From NCBI GenBank assembly GCA_002255985.1, contig NKIR01000001.1:614914-678913 (forward strand): 64,000 bases of DNA. Direction: 5' to 3'. Source of the DNA: Sphingomonadaceae bacterium PASS1 (GTDB lineage: Bacteria; Pseudomonadota; Alphaproteobacteria; Sphingomonadales; Sphingomonadaceae). Both the position numbers and the translations under genes were made by a program. Within the stretch, counting starts at the first letter, position 1. Each line of letters opens with the position of its first letter. Shown here in pieces: positions 8,820-17,166 of this stretch. Below the pieces are notes generated by a model. That model was given only the letters and a program-made list of their open reading frames with translations, searched no databases and was not told where the DNA came from.

Positions 8820-10577
8820 TCACTCCAAAACATATAGCCCCGGTGCGGCTTCCATCGCTGGATGGGCCTTGCTGCCGAGCGTTGCGGGGGCTGCTACTTC
8901 TGCACCTGACCGCGCGTGGAGCCATTCCATCCAATGTGGCCACCAGCTGCCGGCAACTTCTTCGCTGCCTTTCATCCATTCGGTGACATCGGCGGGCGTT
9001 TTGCCGTTTGAATGTTTCCAATATTTCGCCTTGGGATTGCCCGGCGGGTTCAGGATTGCCTGCATATGGCCAGCCTGGCTCAGGATGAATTCAACATTTT
9101 TGCTGCCGAACAATTGCGTTGACCGGTAGCATGCGCGCCATGGGGTGATGTGGTCCGTCGTCCCGCCCAGAACGAATAGGTCGCCAGTCACCTTGGTCAG
9201 GTCCAGCGTATGGCCCGCAATCTCGAACGTGCCCGGCGCGGCGTAGGCATTTGCCTCAAACAGCTCCAAGAAATCACCCATCAATGCCGACGAAAGGTTG
9301 GTAGCGTCGGCGTTCCAGAACAGGATATCGAACGCTGGCGGATCATCGCCCAGCAAATAATTATTGATGACATAGTTCCAGATGAGGTCGTTTGGCCGCA
9401 ACCATGCAAAGCCGCGCGCAAGGCTGCTGCCTTCAATCACGCCTTTCTTCGCCGCGCGTTGCCGTGCCAGCGCGATGCCATTGTGCGACACAAGGCTCGA
9501 CGCCTCGGTATCGCCCGGCTTGGGTTCAAGCACGCACACCATCATGGTGATCGCGTTAGCGCGGGTGTCACCCATCGATGCCAGTTTGGACAGCAGGACG
9601 GACATGGTCTGCCCCCCTGAACAGCCGCCCGAAATGTTGACCTTGTCACTGCCGGTAATCTCGCACACGACGTCCAGCGCCTTGATGCAGCTTTCGATAT
9701 ACTCCGCCATGCCCCACACGCCCATATCCTCGGTTGGGTTGCGCCATGAAATCATGAATGGCTGAATACCGTGGTCAGTTTGCCATTTGATGATCGATTT
9801 TTCCGGGGACAGATCGTTGATATACATTTTGTTGATCTGTGGCGGGATCGTCAGTTGCGGCGTGGCAAACACCTTGTCGGTGGTGGGCGCATATTGGATG
9901 AGTTCGAAACGTTCGTCGCGATAGACCACTGCCCCCTTTGCGGTTGCGACATTCTCGCCCAGCTTGAACGGCTTTTTATTGACTTGGCTCACCATCATGT
10001 CGTTGTGAACCATATCGTTATAGGCGTTTTTCAGGCCCTTCACGAGGCTGAGCCCGCCGGAGTCCACCAGCCGTTTTTGCGCGGTCGGGTTGCCGATCAG
10101 CGTGTTGGTTGGTGACATCGCATCAATGATAATCTGCGAGATGAAATTGGCACGGTCGCGCTCAAGTGCGTCGAGTTCCAAATCCTCAATATAGCTTTTA
10201 ACACCCTTTTGCACCGCTAGATAATATTGCGCGCCCGCTTTGAAGAAGGGGTTAAACGTCCATGCCGGGTCCATGAAGCGCTTGTCCTTGGGATAAGGCG
10301 CGAGGTCCGACTTTCCGGTCATGATTTTGACGACATCTTCGGAAAAGCTGCTGGTTGCCTTCCACGCCTTGTCCGGGTTGGCGGCAGTCTGGCGGAGCAT
10401 CAGGCCAATTGCGCCGATAAAATCCTCCCGCGCTAATCCTGCTAACGGGCCAAGCGCCATCGTGGCATCATTGGCGGCGTCAAACGCGCCTGCAACGCTG
10501 GAAAATGGTGCGCCTTTCTTTTTCGCGCTCTTTGTTCCGGTCTTTTTTCCAGATCCGCTGCCCGCTTTTGTCGCCAT
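8820..10577 (-). CDS. phaC: Poly(3-hydroxyalkanoate) synthase (PhaC)
   Basis: The polymerase builds PHA from hydroxyacyl-CoA at the granule surface. Of 585 residues, the first 25 or so are Lys/Gly/Ser-rich (KKTGTKSAKKKG), the N-terminal domain follows (NPLAGLAREDF-like helices), and the catalytic domain carries the lipase-like box GGCSGGQ with the nucleophilic Cys. The form G-x-C-x-G-G resembles class II (pseudomonad-type) rather than the GYCVGG form of class I. FLGGTTDHITPW supplies the catalytic Asp region and SQAGHMQAILNPPG the His. I chose the second ATG (10577) because an AGGAG stands 7 nt before it; the first ATG (10583) abuts that sequence. The depolymerase gene lies downstream. No phasin or phaR gene was recognised nearby. 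Confidence 0.92.
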   Translation of the reverse strand: MATKAGSGSGKKTGTKSAKKKGAPFSSVAGAFDAANDATMALGPLAGLAREDFIGAIGLMLRQTAANPDKAWKATSSFSEDVVKIMTGKSDLAPYPKDKRFMDPAWTFNPFFKAGAQYYLAVQKGVKSYIEDLELDALERDRANFISQIIIDAMSPTNTLIGNPTAQKRLVDSGGLSLVKGLKNAYNDMVHNDMMVSQVNKKPFKLGENVATAKGAVVYRDERFELIQYAPTTDKVFATPQLTIPPQINKMYINDLSPEKSIIKWQTDHGIQPFMISWRNPTEDMGVWGMAEYIESCIKALDVVCEITGSDKVNISGGCSGGQTMSVLLSKLASMGDTRANAITMMVCVLEPKPGDTEASSLVSHNGIALARQRAAKKGVIEGSSLARGFAWLRPNDLIWNYVINNYLLGDDPPAFDILFWNADATNLSSALMGDFLELFEANAYAAPGTFEIAGHTLDLTKVTGDLFVLGGTTDHITPWRACYRSTQLFGSKNVEFILSQAGHMQAILNPPGNPKAKYWKHSNGKTPADVTEWMKGSEEVAGSWWPHWMEWLHARSGAEVAAPATLGSKAHPAMEAAPGLYVLE

Positions 10578-10878
10578 CTGCATCTCCTATTCCCAAGACG
10601 GAGGATTACATGCCCGGCGGCCTACGTCAATTGCGCATCAACCCAATGGAAAATGACGCAAAAATGGCCTGTGCCGCACGCACCCCAACAGAGCGCGCAT
10701 TGTGAACAATTGAAAACAAGCGCTTCTAAACTGGAGGACTACTGCCGCTCATCTTAATGCGCCCCTTAAGGAGCGCCAGTATGAATGCCTGCAATCGCTT
10801 TGCTGAACGATCAACATGCCATTTTACAGCGCCTTTGGGCGGCGTCATTGGTCAATCAAGCGCAATGATTTTTCTTCG
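10578..10878. other. Intergenic region between divergent phaC and the coiled-coil membrane gene
   Basis: About 300 nt without a supported gene separate the start of phaC on the minus strand from the gene starting at 10879 on the plus strand, so it should hold two divergent promoters. I see no convincing -35/-10 pair, strong dyad or repeat. An open frame extends upstream from 10879 to 10816, but its codons look unlike the rest of that protein. Confidence 0.4.
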
Positions 10879-11367
10879 ATGACCACAAACACGAAGCAGC
10901 TGGAAGGCTTAGGCAAATTGCTCAAGGCGGCAGGGGTCAAGCCTGCAGGTGCCGAGGCAATGGTCCGTGACCATCTCGACGAAATTCAGGACGACACACG
11001 CCATTATCATGCCGAGCTCATCGCGTCGGTGAAGAAGCTTGAAACAGAGTTGGTCGAGCTGCAGCACAATCATGCATCGTCAGTTTCCGAAATCCGTATG
11101 GCGACGGATCTGATGCGGCGCGAAATCGAAGCGCGCAGCATTTCTTTCGATCAGACGCTTAAGTTCGCCAAATTTGTGCTCATTATCCTCGTGGCTTTGC
11201 AGGTCATAGTTCTTGCGAGCCTACAAACGACCATTGGCAGCAAAATGCCGGATATCGGAGATTTCATTCCATCGATTGGATCGACCCAAGAAGCGCCAGC
11301 GCCGGCACGGACAAGCGTTCCGGCCCCTGCCCCGACTGCCCTTCCCAAGGGCGCTCCTGCGAAATGA
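10879..11367 (+). CDS. Coiled-coil, single-pass membrane protein of unknown function
   Basis: I do not recognise this 162-residue protein. It is read from the ATG at 10879 (MTTNTKQLEG), since the upstream extension is unlike protein. It has a charged helical N-terminal half with heptad-like Leu/Ile spacing (about residues 25-85), one membrane segment near 95-115 (FVLIILVALQVIVLASL) and a Pro/Ala-rich tail (APAPARTSVPAPAPT). It is therefore probably anchored in the inner membrane with the coiled coil on one side. It stops 4 nt before the beta-lactamase-like gene, so the two are likely co-transcribed. A role in the envelope is a guess from topology only. Confidence 0.7.
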   Translation: MTTNTKQLEGLGKLLKAAGVKPAGAEAMVRDHLDEIQDDTRHYHAELIASVKKLETELVELQHNHASSVSEIRMATDLMRREIEARSISFDQTLKFAKFVLIILVALQVIVLASLQTTIGSKMPDIGDFIPSIGSTQEAPAPARTSVPAPAPTALPKGAPAK

Positions 11368-11371
11368 CAGA

Positions 11372-12607
11372 ATGACATGCGTCATGTTTGGTAACCGACC
11401 TTTCCCATTTCCCATAACACGCAGCCTGATTGGAGGCATATGCCTTGCGACAGCCATTACAGGCATTACGGTGACCGCCAATGCGCATGACCCAAGCAAG
11501 GAAAGGCCAATCGCGGAAAAGCAAAGCGCGGCAAAAACGGCCCCAGCTAAACCAAAAGCTTCCAAACCCGCCCAGCAAAAACCAAATGTTGCAAAGCCAA
11601 GCGCGGCGACCTTCACGATCCCCAGCCTCGAAAACAAACCGGCCAACGCGCAGACCGCTGCCGATGAAAAGCTGCGCAATGACGTCGATGCGCTTTGGAA
11701 GAAATTCCCCGGTCGTGCCGGCATTGCGATTTACACGCCCTTCTCCGATGACATCATCGGTCGGCGGCAAACCGAACGCTTCCCACAGCAAAGCGTCTCC
11801 AAATTGTGGGTCGCGCTGGCGATTTTAGAGCAAGAGGCCGCGGGCAAGCTGTCTCTAGACAAGCAAGTACGCGTCAGTCGTGATGATGTGGTTGTGTTCA
11901 GCCAACCGATCAAACGATATCTCAGCGGAAAAGATTACTTTGAAATGCCCGTAAGCGAATTGCTTGCCCATGCCATCAACGCCAGCGACAATCTGGCCAA
12001 CAGCGTCCTGTTACGCGTCGCGGGCGGGCCGCAAGCAATCAACCAGATGCTTGATCGGCGCAAGGTGCAATCCATCCGCTTCGGCCCCGGCGAAGTGCTT
12101 TTGCAAAGCGCGATAGCGGGGCTGAACTGGCAAGCTGAATATCGCAACGGCAATGCGTTTAAGGAACAGCGTTCGCGGATATCGTTAGAAAAACGGCGCG
12201 CCGCGCTCGACAGTTACCTCGCCTCGCCCTTGGACGGCGCTGCGCCGGGAACCATCGTGCTTGCGCTAAAACGCTTTGGCGAACGCGGCCCCAATGATCC
12301 TGGTGCAAAGCTTTTGAAATTGATGGCCGGCACATATACCGGCAAATCACGCCTTCGTTCAGGGCTTGCTCCGGGCTGGAGCCTCGCCCACAAAACAGGG
12401 ACGGGGCAAGTACTGGGTTCGATTTCGACCGCAGTTAACGATGTTGGAGTGATGAAAGCGCCTGATGGTTGTCGTTATCAGGTCGCCGTAATGATTGCGG
12501 AAACACGCGCCGGAAAAGACGTCACAAACGGCTTGATGCAAAATGTTGCGCGCGCGGTGGTCCGGCATCACCGCCAAATCCATCCCAAAGCGGAAATGAC
12601 TTCTTAA
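11372..12607 (+). CDS. Class A beta-lactamase-like serine hydrolase, secreted
   Basis: From the ATG at 11372 the protein has 411 residues (a second ATG at 11384 is equally possible). A signal peptide (SLIGGICLATAITGITVTANA) is followed by a Lys/Ala/Pro-rich linker of about 50 residues and then a class A beta-lactamase fold. Serine-enzyme motifs are in order: SVSK (Ser about 141, Lys about 144), ASDN and HKTGTG. The omega-loop glutamate of the usual E-x-x-L-N motif is not evident; the corresponding stretch reads GLNWQAEYRNGN. It may hydrolyse beta-lactams poorly, or act on peptidoglycan-like or other substrates in the periplasm. The gene follows the membrane protein gene by 4 nt, and no AmpR-type regulator is nearby. 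Calling it an antibiotic-resistance gene would go beyond the evidence. Confidence 0.82.
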   Translation: MTCVMFGNRPFPFPITRSLIGGICLATAITGITVTANAHDPSKERPIAEKQSAAKTAPAKPKASKPAQQKPNVAKPSAATFTIPSLENKPANAQTAADEKLRNDVDALWKKFPGRAGIAIYTPFSDDIIGRRQTERFPQQSVSKLWVALAILEQEAAGKLSLDKQVRVSRDDVVVFSQPIKRYLSGKDYFEMPVSELLAHAINASDNLANSVLLRVAGGPQAINQMLDRRKVQSIRFGPGEVLLQSAIAGLNWQAEYRNGNAFKEQRSRISLEKRRAALDSYLASPLDGAAPGTIVLALKRFGERGPNDPGAKLLKLMAGTYTGKSRLRSGLAPGWSLAHKTGTGQVLGSISTAVNDVGVMKAPDGCRYQVAVMIAETRAGKDVTNGLMQNVARAVVRHHRQIHPKAEMTS

Positions 12608-12651
12608 AGATACAATGAATCCAGTTTTTATCCAACTGACTTGGTTAATTT

Positions 12652-13437
12652 TTGCCAATTTTCGGCGACCCGCAAACGCGCTCGGTCCAAAATTGTTCCA
12701 ACAAGAAATGTCATATCGCCATTGTCGAAGACGACAAAGCTTTTGCCGCTGAACTGGAAGAATTTCTGGGCGCGTCCGGCTATACCGTTTCCAGCTATGA
12801 ATCATCGCAGAAATTCTTGGCGGCATTGCGTCAATCGGAATGCGATCTTCTCATCGTCGACTGGTCGATCCCTGATTTGTCGGGCATAGAAGTGCTCGAA
12901 TATGTCCGGAAACTTCACCCCGACATGCCTGCCATCATGCTGACCGCCCGGTCGGAAAACATCGACGTTGTGCGTGGATTAGAAGCGGGCGCTGACGACT
13001 ATGTCTCCAAGCCTGTGGACGCAGACATCCTTGCACTGCGGATCAAGTCGCTTTTGCGTCGCTGCAAGGGCGAAGTGAAAAACGCGACGGAAAACGTCAT
13101 CCTTGGACCTTATTTGCTGCGTCCATCGGCTTCCACGGTCTATCTTGGCGACGAGGCGATCGTTCTGCCAAAGCGCGAATTTGAAATGGCGATGCTGTTT
13201 TTCACAAATCCGAACCGTTTGCTTTCCCGTCAATATTTGGCAGCAACCTTATGGGGTAAAGTTGTCGATTACCAATCGCGGACGATTGACACGCATGTGG
13301 CGCGGTTACGCAAGAACTTGAAACTTGAGCCCGCATGCGGCGTCAGCCTGAATGCACTTTACGGCTTTGGATATACCTTGCAGGCTGATGTGCACGCCAT
13401 GAACGCAGCGCACGATCCCATCGCCCTGTCTGCGTAG
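12652..13437 (+). CDS. Response regulator, OmpR/PhoB family
   Basis: The protein of up to 261 residues has a receiver domain and a winged-helix DNA-binding domain. In the receiver, the acidic pair is D27-D28 (IVEDD), the phosphoacceptor is D70 (LLIVDWSIPD), followed by T98 (MLTAR) and K120 (YVSKP). The C-terminal half carries the recognition-helix segment QSRTIDTHVARLRKNL and the GFGYTL wing. Start: a TAA in frame at 12646-12648 and the absence of any in-frame ATG or GTG before the receiver core leave TTG 12652 as the only standard start. It has no clear Shine-Dalgarno sequence, so expression may be weak or the start unusual. No histidine kinase gene is adjacent. The next gene, 24 nt on, encodes a degenerate EAL protein, so the two are probably one operon. 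Confidence 0.88.
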   Translation: MPIFGDPQTRSVQNCSNKKCHIAIVEDDKAFAAELEEFLGASGYTVSSYESSQKFLAALRQSECDLLIVDWSIPDLSGIEVLEYVRKLHPDMPAIMLTARSENIDVVRGLEAGADDYVSKPVDADILALRIKSLLRRCKGEVKNATENVILGPYLLRPSASTVYLGDEAIVLPKREFEMAMLFFTNPNRLLSRQYLAATLWGKVVDYQSRTIDTHVARLRKNLKLEPACGVSLNALYGFGYTLQADVHAMNAAHDPIALSA

Positions 13438-13461
13438 CCGGACAACGGTTCCGGTTTAGTA

Positions 13462-14163
13462 ATGGCCATTCAGCCGGAACAACTGTCCTTGCTCAGCGAG
13501 GACCACGAAGCTTCGCGCGTCGCATCGGTTGTGGCCTCTCGTCCCGTCGTTAATCTTGGCGACCAACAGGTTACGGCATTTGAATATATGTCGTGCGACC
13601 ATTATGGTTTTGCGCATAGCAATATGCAGCTTTCGCCATATGACATGGCCAAGATTTTGGATGCCGTACAAACGGTCGCTCTGCCCGAAATCCTCCTTTC
13701 GGTTCCGGTAGAGCTGTTCGTCGAAATCGACCTTTCACATGCGCTCGCACGCACGCTCCGGTCATTATTGTCCCGCGGCACACATGTCACCGTCTTGCTG
13801 GCGGCGGTGCAGGAAGATGCCGCGCACCAAAGCATCGGCAATGCCATGCAAAATTGGCGACGTGTCGGGTGCAGCGTTGGTATTGACGGCTTTGGCTATG
13901 CCGCCGTGCCTGCATTATGGCCACTTGTGTACCATGTTGATGTCGTGCGCATTGATCCCCGCCTGATCAGCATGCTTAAGGCCAATGTCATTGCGCCGCA
14001 GCCAGCACAGAAACTCGTAAATCTGGTCGCAGCGATGGGCATCCCCCGGATCATCATTGACGGCTGCCAATCCATCGAAGACGCCGAAATGTTTCAAGCG
14101 GCGGGCGCAACCCACGGACAAGGTCCGGTTTTCGGCGAATTTCACTTTACGCAGCCGCGATAA
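13462..14163 (+). CDS. Degenerate EAL-domain protein, predicted not to hydrolyse c-di-GMP
   Basis: The 233-residue protein follows the EAL phosphodiesterase fold over its whole length, but most catalytic positions differ. The EAL motif is E41-Y42-M43. The place of the conserved Asn in the usual xVNLS strand is VEIDLS. The DDFG motif is D142-G143-F-G. The KID lysine is R163. The AEGVE motif is I199-D200-G201-C202-Q203. Only the HGQGPVFG near the end keeps the usual Q-G and F-G. Such EAL proteins usually bind a nucleotide or partner protein and have no metal-dependent phosphodiesterase activity. The gene lies 24 nt downstream of the OmpR-type regulator, suggesting a role in the same signalling unit. 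The fold assignment is my reading of these motifs and was not computed. Confidence 0.7.
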   Translation: MAIQPEQLSLLSEDHEASRVASVVASRPVVNLGDQQVTAFEYMSCDHYGFAHSNMQLSPYDMAKILDAVQTVALPEILLSVPVELFVEIDLSHALARTLRSLLSRGTHVTVLLAAVQEDAAHQSIGNAMQNWRRVGCSVGIDGFGYAAVPALWPLVYHVDVVRIDPRLISMLKANVIAPQPAQKLVNLVAAMGIPRIIIDGCQSIEDAEMFQAAGATHGQGPVFGEFHFTQPR

Positions 14164-14208
14164 CCCTCGGCACTTGCGTCCCTCCGTCACGGCGCTACAT
14201 CACCCAAA

Positions 14209-14766
14209 ATGAGCATGATTGAAATCGTCGCCGTGCTACTCGGCATTGCCAACATCGTCCTGATTATCCGGCGGTCGGTTTGGAACTTTCCCGTGGCGAT
14301 TGTCATGGTCGCGTTGTATTTCATCATCTTTCGCGACGCCAAACTGTACAGTGACGCCGGGCTGCAGGTCTTTTTCGCGGGCATCAATCTATATGGCTGG
14401 TGGAGCTGGAACCGGAATAAGGACGACAGCGGCGTGATTTCCGTCCGCAGGCTTCCGGCAACGGGCTATGCTTTGTGGATTGTAGGCTCCATCGTCGCCA
14501 TTTGGACATGGGGTGCCATCATGCATGCCGAAACCGATGCCAGCGATCCTTATTGGGATGCGTCAGTCGCGATGCTGTCAATTACCGGGCAGATTTTGAT
14601 GACCCGGCGCTTTGTCGAAAACTGGCATTATTGGATCATCGTCAATATCATCTCCATTCCGCTGTATATCGTCAAAGACCTGCATCTCACCGCCGGGCTT
14701 TACGGGGTGTTTCTGGTGCTGGCGGTTGCCGGCCTTGTCGAATGGCGCAAGGCAGAACGCGCATGA
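14209..14766 (+). CDS. pnuC: PnuC-type nicotinamide riboside transporter
   Basis: This inner-membrane protein of 185 residues has about seven hydrophobic segments and PnuC marks: an early NIVLIIRRSVWNFP, then QVFFAGINLYGWWSWNR, and a later MTRRFVENWHYWIIVNI. PnuC carries nicotinamide riboside into the cell by facilitated diffusion, trapped by phosphorylation inside. The stop codon overlaps the start of the kinase gene (ATGA at 14763-14766), so the transporter and the trapping kinase are translationally coupled. No NadR-type repressor domain or NAD-related riboswitch was recognised upstream; the 45 nt between the EAL gene and this start are short. Confidence 0.92.
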   Translation: MSMIEIVAVLLGIANIVLIIRRSVWNFPVAIVMVALYFIIFRDAKLYSDAGLQVFFAGINLYGWWSWNRNKDDSGVISVRRLPATGYALWIVGSIVAIWTWGAIMHAETDASDPYWDASVAMLSITGQILMTRRFVENWHYWIIVNIISIPLYIVKDLHLTAGLYGVFLVLAVAGLVEWRKAERA

Positions 14767-15278
14767 AACGGATCTGTCTGCATGGCCCCGAAAGCACGGG
14801 CAAATCGACATTGGGCACGCGGCTTGCGGCGCATTTGGGATGCGAAGTCGTGCCCGAATATGGCCGCGCCTATTGCGAGGCACATGGCACCGATATCGGC
14901 ATGGCGCAGCTCGTCCACATTGCGCAGACGCAAGACGCGATGAACCGCGTCGCAGCCGCGCGCGCGGCAGAGCTCGGCGCGGGTTATGTGCTGTTCGATA
15001 CAGACCCGCTGATAACGTCGGTCTGGGCACAAATGATGTTTGGCGCGGCAGACGGATATTTCGAAGCCTTTGCCGGTTTTGCCGACCATTATCTGCTGCT
15101 CGATATCGACCTGCCCTTTGTCGACGACGGCTTGCGCGTTTATGCGCAATCAGCCGAGCGCAAACGCTTTTTCGACCTATGCCGCGCCGAACTCGATGGA
15201 CGCGGCGTCCGCTACACGCTGGTTCAAGGCGAAGGCGAAGCGCGTTTCACCGCGGCATTGGCCGCGATCTCACCCTAA
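14763..15278 (+). CDS. NadR-like nicotinamide riboside kinase (AAA_28 ATPase)
   Basis: This 171-residue P-loop kinase has its Walker A motif, GPESTGKST, at residues 8-16, followed by VVPEYGRAYCEA, the segment VLFDTDPLITSVWA (Walker B region) and HYLLLDIDLPFVDDGLR. These match the C-terminal kinase domain of NadR, which phosphorylates nicotinamide riboside to NMN. The N-terminal DNA-binding and adenylyltransferase domains of full NadR are absent, so this is a stand-alone kinase. It overlaps pnuC by the ATGA junction and so forms a two-gene salvage cassette. Its stop codon shares bases with the convergent ABC-F gene (15275-15278). Confidence 0.9.
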   Translation: MKRICLHGPESTGKSTLGTRLAAHLGCEVVPEYGRAYCEAHGTDIGMAQLVHIAQTQDAMNRVAAARAAELGAGYVLFDTDPLITSVWAQMMFGAADGYFEAFAGFADHYLLLDIDLPFVDDGLRVYAQSAERKRFFDLCRAELDGRGVRYTLVQGEGEARFTAALAAISP

Positions 15279-17137
15279 GCCTTCTCCAACGCCTCGCTTG
15301 CCGCGACCCAGCGGGCTTCGGCAGCCTCTTGCGCGGCGACAATCTTCCCGCGCCGTTGCGACAGTTCGCCCATCGTCAGGCTCTTATATTCATTCGCAGC
15401 GGACGCCGGGTCGAACATCGCCCGATCAATCGCGCTCAACACAACCTCAAGCTTTGCAAGGTCTGCCTCTGCATCACTGACTTCGCGCTTAAGCTTGCTT
15501 TGCGCCTCACGTGCGGCAGCTTGCGCTTTTTTGTCTTCCTTGCGATCGGCCTTGGACGCCTTCTCTTTCGCGGGGCCCTTGCCCAGGATGAAGTCGGTAT
15601 AATCCTCAATCGTGCCCGAAAATTCGGTTGCGGTCCCGCCATCGACGAGCACCAGCCGGTCCGCCGTTAGCTCCAACATATGGCGGTCATGGCTGACCAG
15701 CACCACGGTGCCTTCATATTCGTTCAGCGCCTGCACCAAGGCTTCACGTGCATCGACGTCCAAGTGGTTCGTCGGTTCGTCAAGGATCAGCATATGCGGC
15801 GCATCGCGGGTAATCAGCGCCAGCGCCAACCGCGCGCGTTCGCCACCCGACAGCTTGCCGACCTTCGTCGTTGCCTTTGCCCCTGAAAAGCCGAAGCGGC
15901 CCAATTGCGCGCGCACCGCGCCGGGGGTTGCGCCCTTCATCTGCTGGGTCATATGCTCCAGCGGGGTATCATCGCCGTCGAGTTCTTCGACCTGATATTG
16001 CGTAAAATAGCCAACGCGCATTTTGCCCGACGCGCTCATCGCCCCGTCCATCGGCGTCAATTGCGCCGCAAGCAACCGCGCGAGCGTGGTCTTGCCATTG
16101 CCGTTCCGCCCCAGCAACGCGATCCGGTCATCGGGGTCAATCCGCAGGTTCAACCGCTGAAGTATCGGTTTGCCCGCGGTGTAGCCGACACTCGCCAGAT
16201 CAAGCGTGACCAATGGCGGCTTCAATTCATCGGGACTTGGAAAGTCAAAGCTTAACGTCGGATCTTCGGCCATCGCGGCAATGGGTTGCATGCGTGCCAG
16301 CGCCTTGGCTCTGGACTGCGCCTGCTTCGCGGTGGAGGCACGCGCCGAGTTGCGCGCAACATAATCCTGCAGCTTGGCGCGTTGCGCATCCTGCGAGGCC
16401 TTAGCCGCCGCCAACTGCGCTGCACGTTCGGCACGCTGGCGCTCGAACGAGTCATAGCCGCCGGAATAGAGCGTCGTGGACCCGCCTTCGAGATGCAGGA
16501 TATTGTCGACCACATTGTTCAACAAATCGCGTTCGTGGCTGATCACCACCATCATCGACGGATAGGATTTGAGGAAGTTTTCCAGCCACAATGTCGCTTC
16601 AAGGTCCAAGTGGTTTGAAGGTTCGTCGAGCAGCAACAAATCGGGCTCGGAGAACAAAAGCGCGGCCAAGGCAACGCGCATTTTCCAGCCACCGGAATAG
16701 CTATCGAGCGGCCGACCCTGCATTTCTTCATCGAAACCAAGCCCGACAAGAATGCGCGCGGCCCGTGCAGGGGCGGTGTAGGCATCAATCGCGATCAACC
16801 GTTCGTGCAGTTCGCCCAGCCGGTCGGGGTCGGTGCAATGCTCGGCCTCTTCCATCAAAGCCGCACGCTCGACATCGCCAGCCAGCACGGTTTCGAACGG
16901 CGTTGCCGTGCCCGATGGCGCTTCCTGCGCGATATAGCCGATGCGCGTATTCTTCGGCATATCCATGCTGCCTTCGTCAGCTTCAAGCTCGCCGATCATC
17001 ACCTTCATCAGCGTGGATTTGCCCGCGCCATTGCGGCCGATAAGGCCAACGCGCGAATAAGGCGGCAGCGTCGCGGTCGCGCGGTCCAATATGGTGCGGC
17101 CGCCAAGGCGCACGGTGATTCCGTTTAAGTTTAACAT
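15275..17137 (-). CDS. ABC-F family ATPase (Uup/EttA-like ribosome-associated factor)
   Basis: The 620-residue protein has two nucleotide-binding domains and no membrane segment. Domain 1 has GRNGAGKST near residue 36, SYSGGWKMRVALA and LLLLDEPSNHLDLEA; domain 2 has GRNGNGKTT near 340, KLSGGERARLALA and MLILDEPTNHLDVDA. Between the domains lies the charged linker typical of ABC-F proteins, and the C-terminus is a Lys/Ala/Glu-rich coiled coil (about residues 535-615), as in Uup-type members. ABC-F proteins bind the ribosomal E site and affect elongation or stalled peptides; resistance forms exist, but nothing here marks this as one. The gene is cytosolic, stands alone, and its 3' end overlaps the convergent kinase gene by 4 nt. 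Confidence 0.93.
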   Translation of the reverse strand: MLNLNGITVRLGGRTILDRATATLPPYSRVGLIGRNGAGKSTLMKVMIGELEADEGSMDMPKNTRIGYIAQEAPSGTATPFETVLAGDVERAALMEEAEHCTDPDRLGELHERLIAIDAYTAPARAARILVGLGFDEEMQGRPLDSYSGGWKMRVALAALLFSEPDLLLLDEPSNHLDLEATLWLENFLKSYPSMMVVISHERDLLNNVVDNILHLEGGSTTLYSGGYDSFERQRAERAAQLAAAKASQDAQRAKLQDYVARNSARASTAKQAQSRAKALARMQPIAAMAEDPTLSFDFPSPDELKPPLVTLDLASVGYTAGKPILQRLNLRIDPDDRIALLGRNGNGKTTLARLLAAQLTPMDGAMSASGKMRVGYFTQYQVEELDGDDTPLEHMTQQMKGATPGAVRAQLGRFGFSGAKATTKVGKLSGGERARLALALITRDAPHMLILDEPTNHLDVDAREALVQALNEYEGTVVLVSHDRHMLELTADRLVLVDGGTATEFSGTIEDYTDFILGKGPAKEKASKADRKEDKKAQAAAREAQSKLKREVSDAEADLAKLEVVLSAIDRAMFDPASAANEYKSLTMGELSQRRGKIVAAQEAAEARWVAASEALEKA

Positions 17138-17166
17138 GATGCCGCGCGCCTAGCAGAGGCGGATGC

